Below, one piece after another: positions 49,611-58,052 of a stretch of DNA of 64,000 bases (positions are counted from its first letter, which is position 1; every line of letters starts with the position of its first letter). The notes beneath the pieces are model-generated. The model had not been told where the DNA came from. It searched no databases and worked only from the letters and a program-made list of their open reading frames with translations. A program made the translations under genes and the position numbers. Source of the stretch: Indibacter alkaliphilus LW1 (GTDB taxonomy: Bacteria > Bacteroidota > Bacteroidia > Cytophagales > Cyclobacteriaceae); contig NZ_ALWO02000011.1 in NCBI RefSeq assembly GCF_000295935.2, positions 162,120 to 226,119 on the forward strand. The letters run 5' to 3'.

Positions 49611-51719
49611 TTATCCTAAAATCAAATTAATCACGTGGTTTTGTTGAATCGGAGAACCAGGCACTATGGATTGGTTTTTAACCCTTCCCTTTCCTTGATA
49701 GATTACTCTAAGTCCTTTGTTCTCCAAAACATAAAGCGCATCTCTCAAAGGCATCCCACTAACATCCGGTACTACAGGTGATTCCACCTGATTGGCCTGC
49801 CATTGAATAGATTTATCCAAAGCCCTGGATTTGACATAACCATCAGAAATACCATCGGAATGATTTGAAAGACCTAGTTTGTTACAGATCAGTTGTAGCT
49901 CATCAAACTTACCAGCTTGGATATAGGGGAAATCCACATCTTTTTGAGCCATATAAATATCAGTTGGAGTTCTCTTATTGAGCTTGAGATCCTGCGCATG
50001 AATCTTATCAGCAATATCTTTGAAAACAGGGGCGGAAATATCCCCTCCATAAGCATTGAAGCCTTTAGGACTGTCAATGACTACAATCGCCGAATACTTA
50101 GGATTATCAGCCGGAAAATATCCTACAAATGAAGTGTAGTACTTTTTGGTATATCTTCCATCTTCCAGTTTTTGAGCAGTACCTGTCTTTCCTGCTATTC
50201 TATATTGTTCATTGTGCACATTTTTGGCAGTTCCGTTTTTCACTACCCCTTCCAATAGTTCCTGAAGAAGTTTGATGCTTTTTTCAGAAGCAATTTTTTT
50301 ACGGATTACCTCAGTTTGGTAACTTTTTTTGACATGATTGCCTTTTGCTACAGCCTGTACAATCATAGGCTTAACCATTTTCCCATTGTTGGCAACTGCA
50401 TTGTAAAGCATCAGCGTGTGAATCGGTGTAAGCTTGGACTCATAACCTATAGACATCCAAGGTAAAGTGGTGCCGTACCAGTCCCTGTCACCTGGATTTT
50501 TGAAATATGGAGCTCCTTCGCCTTTCAATTGAAAATCCATAGGCTTATTCAATCCGACCTTTTCAATATAACTAACAAACTTACTGGGGCTATGCCCGAA
50601 ACTTTGGCTTACCAGCTTTGAAATACCGATGTTAGAGGATTTTTCAAAAACTTCTTTGACTGTGATTTTCCCATAGCCTCCTGTTTTGGCATCGGTCATC
50701 TTGCGATCATAAAACTGAAAAACCCCATTCCCTGTATCTACTACATCATTGAGACTGACTTGCCCCTCTTCCAATAATGCCAGCATGGAAAGCAATTTGA
50801 ATGTTGATCCAGGCTCTGTAAGCCCTTGATCTCCGATAGCAAAATTGTAGTTTTCACCATACCCCCTACCACTTTTATTCTTTTGCAAATTTGCCAAGGC
50901 TTTGATATGGCCTGTTTCCACTTCCATGACTATAACCGTCCCAAATTCAGCATCCTTATTTATCAATTGCTTTAGCAAAGCTGACTCTGCAACATCCTGA
51001 ATATTGACATCTAAAGTGGTCAACACATCATATCCATCATCAGGCTTGACATCCTCTGCGTCAAAAACCGGCTTCCATGATCCCCCTGCAATTCGTTGAA
51101 ACAACGCCTGCCCATTTCTGCCTTCTAAATAATCATTGAAGCTATATTCAATTCCAGCCCCATATCTGTCTTCGTTAACAAAACCCACAGTTCTACTGGC
51201 AAGGCTGTTAAAAGGCCTGTATCTTTTTTCTACTTTTTCGAAAATAACTCCACCACCCATTCTCCCATTTCTGAATACAGGCCACTTGCTCATTTTCTGC
51301 ATGTCTTGATAGCCTATCTGCTTTCTGTTCAAAATCACATACCGCTTGCCACGGGTCCTAGCATCTGAAATAAGTTTTTTGTAGGAAGCGGCAGAGCGAT
51401 CTTTGTAATAAGAAGAGAGCAAATAGCTCAATGAGTCTATCCCTGAATGGAAAATGTTTTCTTTAGCTACCACTGGATCAAGTACCACTCGGTAAAATGG
51501 CAATGAAGTAGCCAACAGGCTTCCGTCAGCTGCATAAATATTACCTCTTGTAGCACTTACCTGTCTATATTGAAAATTGAGCGACTCAGCCTTGGCAGCC
51601 CATTTCTCCCCTTCCACAAACTGCAAATGGACAACCTTATAAAAGATTGCCCCAGCTATAAGGAATACTACCAAAAAGGCTATCCTTACTCTAAGCACTA
51701 TGGAACGTTTGATATTCAC
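49611..51719 (-). CDS. ftsI: Penicillin-binding protein FtsI (PBP3-like), with PASTA domain
   Basis: Septal peptidoglycan transpeptidase, partner of FtsW. The 702-aa protein has one N-terminal membrane anchor (about residues 10-30), a dimerisation-like N-domain, and the transpeptidase motifs STFK (305-308), SSN (361-363) and KTGT (511-514). A PASTA domain follows at about 649-702, beginning VPDVSGMPLRDAL. E. coli FtsI has no PASTA domain, but this arrangement is seen in Bacteroidota and Gram-positives. It overlaps the upstream ftsL-like gene by 4 nt. Confidence 0.96.
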   Translation of the reverse strand: MNIKRSIVLRVRIAFLVVFLIAGAIFYKVVHLQFVEGEKWAAKAESLNFQYRQVSATRGNIYAADGSLLATSLPFYRVVLDPVVAKENIFHSGIDSLSYLLSSYYKDRSAASYKKLISDARTRGKRYVILNRKQIGYQDMQKMSKWPVFRNGRMGGGVIFEKVEKRYRPFNSLASRTVGFVNEDRYGAGIEYSFNDYLEGRNGQALFQRIAGGSWKPVFDAEDVKPDDGYDVLTTLDVNIQDVAESALLKQLINKDAEFGTVIVMEVETGHIKALANLQKNKSGRGYGENYNFAIGDQGLTEPGSTFKLLSMLALLEEGQVSLNDVVDTGNGVFQFYDRKMTDAKTGGYGKITVKEVFEKSSNIGISKLVSQSFGHSPSKFVSYIEKVGLNKPMDFQLKGEGAPYFKNPGDRDWYGTTLPWMSIGYESKLTPIHTLMLYNAVANNGKMVKPMIVQAVAKGNHVKKSYQTEVIRKKIASEKSIKLLQELLEGVVKNGTAKNVHNEQYRIAGKTGTAQKLEDGRYTKKYYTSFVGYFPADNPKYSAIVVIDSPKGFNAYGGDISAPVFKDIADKIHAQDLKLNKRTPTDIYMAQKDVDFPYIQAGKFDELQLICNKLGLSNHSDGISDGYVKSRALDKSIQWQANQVESPVVPDVSGMPLRDALYVLENKGLRVIYQGKGRVKNQSIVPGSPIQQNHVINLILG

Positions 51720-52096
51720 TTTTTCAGTTTGATCTTGATCGGTGGTTCGTTGATTTCTTCTATTCCTAAAGGAGCTATCTTTTTAGCTACTTCGGACTGT
51801 TTACTGCTAAGCATATAGTCCGCTTCCAGTGTGGTCACATCTGCACGGATATCTTCCACTTCACGTTGAATGACTTCAATCTTCCGGATCATATTCTCCG
51901 CCCTGTGATTACTCCATATATAAATAAGAGCCAGAAGAGCCACATATAAAAAAGGCGGCACAAATTTGACCGGTATACCATCGCCAAGGATACCTGTCAT
52001 ACTGAGCTTTTCTTCAATCAGCGTAAACAGATTTTTGCCTACCCCTTTGGAGGAGTTCTCTTTCTTGATTTTTTTCTTGAAAGTGTTCTGGCGCAT
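51716..52096 (-). CDS. FtsL-like division protein
   Basis: Small bitopic protein, 126 aa: a lysine-rich cytoplasmic start, one membrane segment (about residues 47-62, PPFLYVALLALIYIW), then a heptad-like stretch (IRKIEVIQREVEDIRADVTT) and a short C-terminal tail. Size, layout and place between rsmH and ftsI identify it as the FtsL counterpart; primary sequence alone would not. It is expected to form a trimer with FtsQ and a FtsB-like partner. Confidence 0.8.
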   Translation of the reverse strand: MRQNTFKKKIKKENSSKGVGKNLFTLIEEKLSMTGILGDGIPVKFVPPFLYVALLALIYIWSNHRAENMIRKIEVIQREVEDIRADVTTLEADYMLSSKQSEVAKKIAPLGIEEINEPPIKIKLKK

Positions 52097-52097
52097 C

Positions 52098-53003
52098 CTA
52101 TTTCTTCTTAGCTATCCTCAATTTTGCACTACGTGCTCTATTGTTCTTTTCTATTTCTTCCGCACCTGCAGTGATGGCTTTGCGGCTGACCGGTTCCAAA
52201 GGCCTCAAGAGATTCCCATAGAAATCCTTTTCTACTTCACCCTGAAACTTACCTTTGTTGATGAAATTTTTCACCAACCTATCTTCGAGAGAATGATAAC
52301 TCATAATAACTAGTCTTCCCTCTGGCTTCAACACTTCTACAGTCTGTAGAAGCATTTCTTCCAAGGCTTTCATTTCATCATTCACTTCAATTCTCAAAGC
52401 CTGAAAAACCTGAGCATAATATTTAAAGTCCTTACCCCTAGGTGCATAACCTTTGAGAAATTCCTTAAACTCTGTAGTTGTAGAGAATGGCTTCGCTGCT
52501 CTTTGAGAAGTAATTGCCTGAGCCAGGCTTTTGGCATTTTTAACTTCACCATAAATCCCCAACACCTTGTGTAGTTGGGACTCCTCATAGGTGTTGAGTA
52601 TGTCCTTGGCGGAAACATTCATTGCATCACTCATTCTCATATCCAGATCCCCGTCAAACCTTGTTGAAAAACCCCTTGTGGGTTCATCTATCTGATGGGA
52701 AGAAATCCCCAGGTCTGCCAATATCCCGTCAACTTGGGAGACTCCATACAGTCTCAGGTATTTTTTGAAATCCCTGAAGTTGGCCTGTATAAAGGTGAAT
52801 CGGCCATCATTGGGAATATTGGCTTCTGCATCACTGTCTTGGTCGAAACCATATAAATGCCCTCCTTCAAGGTTTTTCAATATTTCTTTGGAGTGTCCCC
52901 CTCCCCCAAATGTCAGATCCACATAGACTCCATTGGGGTTTATAGCCAAGCCTTCAATGCAAGGTTCTAGCATTACTGGGATATGGTAATTAGAAGCTGC
53001 CAT
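52098..53003 (-). CDS. rsmH: 16S rRNA (cytosine(1402)-N4)-methyltransferase
   Basis: Methylates C1402 of 16S rRNA near the P site using S-adenosylmethionine; older name mraW. The 301-aa protein has HIPVMLEPCIEGL, the SAM-binding YVDLTFGGGGHSKEIL, and LADLGISSHQIDEPTRGFS. It begins 3 nt after mraZ and is followed within 2 nt by the ftsL-like gene. Confidence 0.97.
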   Translation of the reverse strand: MAASNYHIPVMLEPCIEGLAINPNGVYVDLTFGGGGHSKEILKNLEGGHLYGFDQDSDAEANIPNDGRFTFIQANFRDFKKYLRLYGVSQVDGILADLGISSHQIDEPTRGFSTRFDGDLDMRMSDAMNVSAKDILNTYEESQLHKVLGIYGEVKNAKSLAQAITSQRAAKPFSTTTEFKEFLKGYAPRGKDFKYYAQVFQALRIEVNDEMKALEEMLLQTVEVLKPEGRLVIMSYHSLEDRLVKNFINKGKFQGEVEKDFYGNLLRPLEPVSRKAITAGAEEIEKNNRARSAKLRIAKKK

Positions 53004-53006
53004 GTG

Positions 53007-53447
53007 TTAAGAGAGATATTGATCCATCAGTTTTGACAACTCCGCCTGATCTGCTACGATATTTTGACGGTATTTTTCAGGACTCCATATCTCTACAAAA
53101 CCTCCCACACCAATTAATATGGCATCCTTCTCTATTCCGGCCCAGCTGCTAAAAGTCTTCGGGATCAAAAAACGCCCCGCACTGTCCAATTCTACTTCAG
53201 TCATACTTTCGAAAAAGCTCCTCTTGATAAGCCTTTGTACCGGATCCCTGTCTGATAATGCAGAGACCTTATGTAAAAGTTTTTTAAACTCAATCTGGGT
53301 ATAAAGCGCCAGGCAGCCGTCGTCTCCTTGACGAAGAATGAGCTCCACCCCATTAGACTCTGGGATTGCCGCCTTCATTTTGGCAGGCAAAGCCAGACGA
53401 CCTTTGGCGTCGACCTTACATTCGTACCGACTGTTGAACATTCCCAT
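53007..53447 (-). CDS. mraZ: Transcriptional regulator MraZ
   Basis: DNA-binding regulator of the dcw cluster with two SpoVT/AbrB-like domains. The 146-aa protein has DAKGRLALPAKMK near residue 15 and the second copy LDSAGRFLIPKTFSSWAG near residue 91; these are the two DxxGR cores of the family. It is the first gene of the cluster. Three 10-nt repeats resembling known MraZ boxes lie 52-81 nt upstream of its start, so autoregulation is likely. Confidence 0.96.
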   Translation of the reverse strand: MGMFNSRYECKVDAKGRLALPAKMKAAIPESNGVELILRQGDDGCLALYTQIEFKKLLHKVSALSDRDPVQRLIKRSFFESMTEVELDSAGRFLIPKTFSSWAGIEKDAILIGVGGFVEIWSPEKYRQNIVADQAELSKLMDQYLS

Positions 53448-53474
53448 GGGCTTATCTTGAGTTTGCTATAAACA

Positions 53475-53482
53475 CAAAAGTA
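53475..53482 (-). promoter_or_regulatory. -7 box of the mraZ/dcw promoter
   Basis: The minus strand reads TACTTTTG, a full match to TAnnTTTG. There is no TTTG at the expected -33 position; the MraZ-box repeats occupy that place instead. Transcription would start near 53468, about 20 nt upstream of mraZ. Confidence 0.6.
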
Positions 53483-53498
53483 AGAAAAGCTTCTACAC

Positions 53499-53528
53499 AT
53501 CCCACCACTTCCCCCCACTTTTCTCCAC
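53499..53528 (-). promoter_or_regulatory. Putative MraZ operator: three 10-nt direct repeats
   Basis: On the minus strand the sequence runs GTGGAGAAAA, GTGGGGGGAA, GTGGTGGGAT and then GTG again. The GTGG core repeats with exact 10-nt period, one helical turn. MraZ in other bacteria binds TGGGN repeats with 5-nt spacers upstream of its own gene. The repeats cover the -33 region of the promoter. Confidence 0.7.
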
Positions 53529-53918
53529 TTTTTTATAAAACTATCCAAAAGTTTGAAATATCACAATGTTTTTAAAAAAAAATGATAATTATTTCACTTG
53601 AAGATCAGGTAGTTGAAAAACAATTAGAACAATTAAAAAACGGCTTATTTTGGCCAAAAAAATCGAAAAATAGAATAGTACGGACATCAAATCAGAGGTT
53701 TTTCACCTAATATCGGCGAAGATGGTAAGAAGTGGGAGAAATTCCCATAATTCTCAAATAAGAGAACAAAATCAACTGATGATTATTGCTTTTTTTTGCT
53801 AATCACTTCTTTTTTCAAACAAATTGGAACTTAAATGAAGTTATTGTAATTAAGCCTATCTAAATTATAGGCTATTGTCCATGTCCCTGACTATTTCACC
53901 CAAAATATATTTCTCCTG
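53529..53918. other. Intergenic region between mraZ and the TlpA gene
   Basis: This AT-rich stretch separates two divergent genes. It contains one 42-codon ORF on the plus strand (53582-53710), which resembles nothing I recognise, and a 7-bp hairpin at 53853-53873 (AGCCTAT/ATAGGCT) with no T run. I see no convincing promoter for the downstream gene and no repeat or RNA gene. Confidence 0.5.
53582..53710 (+). CDS. Possible 42-aa ORF of unknown function
   Basis: A short open frame beginning MIIISLEDQVVEKQLEQLKN and ending in RTSNQRFFT. It has no family resemblance that I can see, no clear promoter and no partner gene. Its presence could be chance in an AT-rich region. Confidence 0.15.
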   Translation: MIIISLEDQVVEKQLEQLKNGLFWPKKSKNRIVRTSNQRFFT

Positions 53919-55133
53919 ATGAAAAACTTCTTTTTCCTTACTTTGCTTGTTTTATTCTTTTCCTGCCAAAGCAATCCTCAAAAAACAACACTTCCAGATA
54001 AATATCTTGTAAATCTCGCCGTAGACTCTGAATTTATTCCTTTTGAAATGTCAATCATCAGAAGTGGGGAAAATTGGTATGCAGAGGTTTATAATGCTGA
54101 AGAAGTTCTTGTTTTTGATGAAGTCAACTTTGAAGATGATTCTTTAAAAGTTTCATTGGGAATATTTGATGCTGAGCTCAGAGCGAAGATCTTAAAGAAT
54201 GGCTCATTGGATGGGTTTTTTGTCAAAAATTATCTCAACAATTACAAGGTACCCTTTACAGCTGAAAGCTTCGGGGGCAGCAGATTCCCTGTATCGGATG
54301 AAGTGGAGGCTGATTTTTCTGGAAGATGGAAAACTCTTTTTCAAACTGAAGATGACAGCTACGATGCAATAGGCATATTTACACAACAGGGAAATCAAAT
54401 TCAAGGGACATTCATGACAAAACTTGGGGACTATCGATTTCTTGATGGCAATGTAAGTGGAAACACCTTCCAAATGAGTGCATTTGATGGAAGCCATGCT
54501 TTTCTATTTACAGGAAAAATGGAGCAGGACGGCAGCATTACAGGTCGATTCCGAAGTGGTCCGAAATATACAGAAAGCTTTTCTGCAGAGAGAAATGATA
54601 ATTTTGAATTGCCAGATGCTTATTCTTTAAATTATCTGAAAGAAGGTTATGAGAAACTGGAATTTACCTTTCCTGACGTCAATGGAAACAAGGTTTCTAT
54701 AACCGACCCACAATTTCAAAACAAGGTAGTTTTGGTGCAACTTTTTGGAACTTGGTGCCCCAATTGTATGGACGAAACAAAATTTCTTGGACCTTGGTAT
54801 GAGAAAAACAGAGATGCAGGCGTAGAAATCATTGGGCTTGCCTTTGAAAGCAAACCTGATTTTGACTACGCAAGCAGTAGAGTGAAGAAATCAATGGAGA
54901 AACTCAATGCCAGCTACACATTTTTGATTGCAGGAGAAAGCAATAAACAAAAAGCTTCTGAAGCACTACCAGCGCTGAATCAGGTCATTGCTTTTCCTAC
55001 GCTTATTTATTTGGATAAAAAGGGAAAAGTAAGGCACATCCATACAGGATTCAATGGTCCTGGCACAGGGGTTTACTACGAAAGGTGGGTAGACGAGCAT
55101 AATCAACTTATAAAAGAATTACTCGCAGAGTAA
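53919..55133 (+). CDS. TlpA-family thioredoxin-like lipoprotein
   Basis: Probable periplasmic thiol-disulfide reductase. The 404-aa protein has a lipoprotein signal with lipobox cysteine C16 (VLFFSC), a beta-rich N-terminal region of about 220 residues typical of Bacteroidota TlpA-like proteins, and a C-terminal thioredoxin fold with the active site WCPNC (C280, C283) and the cis-proline region FPTLIYLDKKG. Its partner is unknown. It is convergent with the polyprenyl synthase gene, 14 nt apart. Confidence 0.88.
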   Translation: MKNFFFLTLLVLFFSCQSNPQKTTLPDKYLVNLAVDSEFIPFEMSIIRSGENWYAEVYNAEEVLVFDEVNFEDDSLKVSLGIFDAELRAKILKNGSLDGFFVKNYLNNYKVPFTAESFGGSRFPVSDEVEADFSGRWKTLFQTEDDSYDAIGIFTQQGNQIQGTFMTKLGDYRFLDGNVSGNTFQMSAFDGSHAFLFTGKMEQDGSITGRFRSGPKYTESFSAERNDNFELPDAYSLNYLKEGYEKLEFTFPDVNGNKVSITDPQFQNKVVLVQLFGTWCPNCMDETKFLGPWYEKNRDAGVEIIGLAFESKPDFDYASSRVKKSMEKLNASYTFLIAGESNKQKASEALPALNQVIAFPTLIYLDKKGKVRHIHTGFNGPGTGVYYERWVDEHNQLIKELLAE

Positions 55134-55147
55134 GTATCTTGTATAGA

Positions 55148-56122
55148 TTATTTCTTTCTCTCAATCGTATATCTTACCAAACCTTCCAAAGAGCTTTTGT
55201 ATGTGGATTCAGGAAATGTATTTAATATTTCCAAGGCTTCTTCAAAATACTGATTCATCACTTTTGTGGCGTACTGTAATCCCCCGGAGCTTTTCACAAA
55301 ATCAATCACCTCATTGACAGCTTTTTTATCTTCGTTTTTATTTCTGATCAGATAAATAATCCGCTTCTTATCCAGCCAAGAGGCGTTATTCAATGCATAT
55401 ATCAAAGGCAAAGTCATTTTCTTTTCTTTGATATCAATTCCCACAGGTTTACCGATTTCATCCTCTCCATAATCGAACAAGTCATCCTTTATTTGAAAAG
55501 CCATACCCACCTTTTCTCCAAAATCTCTCATTTTTTCCACTAAAACGGCATCAGCTCCCGAAGTAGCTGCCCCAACTGCGCAGCAAGAGGCTATTAGGCT
55601 TGCTGTTTTTTGCCTGATGATTTTATAATAGACTTCTTCTGTTATATCTAGTTTCCTAGCTTTAGCTATCTGTAACAGTTCTCCTTCTGACATTTCTCTT
55701 ACTGCCTGTGAGACAATTCGAAGAAGCTCAAAATCTCCGTTGTCTACACTCAATAAAAGTCCTCTGGAAAGAAGATAATCTCCTACTAAAACCGCTATTT
55801 TATTTTTCCAAAGGGCATTGACTGAAAAAAAACCCCTTCTATAGTTTGCATCATCGACCACGTCATCATGGACCAGCGTAGCCGTATGCAGGAGTTCTAT
55901 CAAGGCTGCCCCCCTGTAGGAGGACTCGGAAATACCGCCACTAACCCCGGCCGTCAGGAAAACAAACATTGGCCTCATTTGCTTTCCTTTTCTTTTGACT
56001 ATATAGTTGGTAATATGATCAAGCAGTTTGACTTTACTTTTCATAAAGTCACGGAATTTCTTTTCGAATTCCTCCATCTCTGTGGCAATGGGTGCTTGTA
56101 TCTGTTTGAGGTCAGGCTTCAT
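55148..56122 (-). CDS. Polyprenyl diphosphate synthase
   Basis: Chain-elongating trans-prenyltransferase that makes the side chain of the respiratory quinone; in Bacteroidota this is usually menaquinone. The 324-aa protein from MKPDLKQIQAP has the first aspartate-rich motif DDVVDD (86-91) and the second DDLFD (213-217). Residues before the first motif are small or aliphatic (HTATLVH), which fits a long-chain product. An upstream in-frame ATG adds six residues and is less likely. Product length cannot be settled by eye. Confidence 0.92.
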   Translation of the reverse strand: MKPDLKQIQAPIATEMEEFEKKFRDFMKSKVKLLDHITNYIVKRKGKQMRPMFVFLTAGVSGGISESSYRGAALIELLHTATLVHDDVVDDANYRRGFFSVNALWKNKIAVLVGDYLLSRGLLLSVDNGDFELLRIVSQAVREMSEGELLQIAKARKLDITEEVYYKIIRQKTASLIASCCAVGAATSGADAVLVEKMRDFGEKVGMAFQIKDDLFDYGEDEIGKPVGIDIKEKKMTLPLIYALNNASWLDKKRIIYLIRNKNEDKKAVNEVIDFVKSSGGLQYATKVMNQYFEEALEILNTFPESTYKSSLEGLVRYTIERKK

Positions 56123-56318
56123 AAAACAATTAGGACACAATAATACAATGCTTTCGTACTAGGACAAAACGCATTTTCAATTATTCCATAAAGAAACACT
56201 GCATACAGAAAATCGTTTGGCTTTTTTCTTTTATCTTTTTTAAAAACCAAGCTTACTCGAATACAATTAGGTAAATTTAAGTCTAAGTCTTAATCCGATT
56301 TGCCCTCATGTTTTTTAT

Positions 56319-56326
56319 TATCTTTG
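56319..56326 (+). promoter_or_regulatory. Possible -7 box for the acyltransferase-gpsA unit
   Basis: TATCTTTG fits TAnnTTTG. A TTTG lies only 16 bases upstream rather than 19-21, so the -33 element is not convincing. A start near 56333 would leave a leader of about 20 nt. Confidence 0.4.
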
Positions 56327-56351
56327 TCTTTTATGCTAAACCTAGAGAATC

Positions 56352-58052
56352 TTGGCTGAGACCTATATTAAACATAAATATGACCCTATCCTTCCTCAGA
56401 AGGATGAATGGCCCGTTGTAAAGCTTAGTAAAAGCAGGAAGGAATTTGTAAAAAAAGTAGCTGAAGCAAGTAAGAAATCTGTTTTGCAGGTCACCAACAA
56501 TAATATAGACCTACTAAAAGAAGAGTTGGAAACGACACTTTACAGAGAAAAACTCCGTATCAAACAAAACCCCTGGGCTGTGGACCCTGACGACGAACAG
56601 GAATTTTGGAGAAGTGTAAGGTCAAAGCTTGTACAATTAAGTGCAGAAGGCAACAAAAACAAAAGCCAAAAAAAGAAAGCTTACGTGGAAATCCTGGATG
56701 AAATCACCATGCGTTACGCAGAGGAGATCGCCAGTAACTTTATACACTCGCATTATAAACTTACCAGAAGAATGGTGACTTATGGATTTTCACGTTTGCT
56801 CAATGCAGCAAGAGTGAAAGGCATTAAATCCATTTTCAGCAATCAGTACACTTTACAAGACAAAATACAAATTGTAGGAGAAACTGATCAAATACGGAAT
56901 CTGGCCTCAAAAGGAACTATAGTCATGGTGCCTACCCATTTTTCAAACCTTGACAGTATTCTTATTGGTTGGATAATTTCAGTTTTGGGATTACCTCCTT
57001 TTATTTATGGTGCAGGTTTAAATCTGTTCAACATAGGCATCTTTGCTTATTTCATGAATGCACTAGGGGCATATAAAGTAGACAGAAGGAAGAAAAACCT
57101 TCCCTACCTGGAAACTTTGAAAACCTATTCCTCAGAGGCAATACAGTTTGGCGTACACAGTTTGTTTTTTCCAGGAGGCACTAGGTCAAGGTCTGGAATG
57201 ATTGAGAAAAAGCTTAAACTTGGGTTGCTCAGTACTGCTGTAGAAGCTCAAAGAGCCAATTTCCAAAAAGGTGTAAAAGATGTAGCAGGAAAAATTTTTA
57301 TCGTACCGGTAACAATCAATTATCACTTCGTATTGGAAGCCCCAAGTCTGATCAAAGAGCATTTATCCATGACTGGGCAAGAGCGCTATTATAAGGAGTC
57401 GGATGAGTTTTCCACTTCCTACAAGATCTCCAAATTCCTAGTTAAGTTTTTCACCAAGGGATCTGATATTTCTGTCTCAATTGGCAAAGCGATGGATGTG
57501 TTGGGCAATTATGTGGATCAGGATGGTCAAAGTCTGGACAAGCATGGCAGGATTATCAATACCAGTGATTATTTCATTTCGAACGGGGAAATCACAATAG
57601 ATGCCCAAAGAGAAGAGGAATATACTCACCATCTTGGAAAAAGAATTGTGGAGGAATTTCACAAAATCAACCGGGTATTCAGTTCGCACTTTGTTGCATT
57701 CGTTGCATTTCAGCTGATCAAAAAAGAAAATAAAAAAATGGACCTCTACAGTTTGCTTAGACTACCGGAGGAGGATATAGAAATTCCATATGGAGAATTC
57801 AAATCAACCTGCGAAATGATCCTTCAGTGCATCTTGGAACTGGAGGCAGAAGGCAAGGTACAGGTTGCTCCGCATATGCGAAATGACATCAATGCTATAA
57901 TCAACCATGGACTTGAAAATGTAGGAATGTATCATGCAAAGCGACCATTGGTTAAAAATGAATCCGGAAATATTGTCACCCAGGATTTATCCTTATTATA
58001 TTTTTACCATAACAGACTATTAGGCTATGAGCTTGAAAGAAAATTCAACTGA
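56352..58052 (+). CDS. Glycerol-3-phosphate/lysophosphatidate acyltransferase family protein
   Basis: Membrane-associated acyltransferase of phospholipid synthesis. The 566-aa protein has the catalytic motif HFSNLD (H196, D201; HxxxxD type) and the substrate-binding FPGGTRSRSG at 273-282, as in the PlsB/PlsC superfamily. Its length and flanking helical regions resemble PlsB-type enzymes more than the small PlsC. The only in-frame start before the conserved region is TTG at 56352; no ATG is available. Its 3' end overlaps gpsA by 26 nt. Whether it uses glycerol 3-phosphate or 1-acyl-glycerol 3-phosphate is not certain. Confidence 0.85.
   Translation: MAETYIKHKYDPILPQKDEWPVVKLSKSRKEFVKKVAEASKKSVLQVTNNNIDLLKEELETTLYREKLRIKQNPWAVDPDDEQEFWRSVRSKLVQLSAEGNKNKSQKKKAYVEILDEITMRYAEEIASNFIHSHYKLTRRMVTYGFSRLLNAARVKGIKSIFSNQYTLQDKIQIVGETDQIRNLASKGTIVMVPTHFSNLDSILIGWIISVLGLPPFIYGAGLNLFNIGIFAYFMNALGAYKVDRRKKNLPYLETLKTYSSEAIQFGVHSLFFPGGTRSRSGMIEKKLKLGLLSTAVEAQRANFQKGVKDVAGKIFIVPVTINYHFVLEAPSLIKEHLSMTGQERYYKESDEFSTSYKISKFLVKFFTKGSDISVSIGKAMDVLGNYVDQDGQSLDKHGRIINTSDYFISNGEITIDAQREEEYTHHLGKRIVEEFHKINRVFSSHFVAFVAFQLIKKENKKMDLYSLLRLPEEDIEIPYGEFKSTCEMILQCILELEAEGKVQVAPHMRNDINAIINHGLENVGMYHAKRPLVKNESGNIVTQDLSLLYFYHNRLLGYELERKFN

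Noticed and set aside
53499..53528. Short repeats upstream of mraZ as a CRISPR array
   Set aside because: The repeats are 10 nt with no spacers of CRISPR length and there are no cas genes. They fit MraZ boxes.
53853..53873. Hairpin AGCCTAT/ATAGGCT as a terminator
   Set aside because: No T run follows on either strand and no gene ends there.
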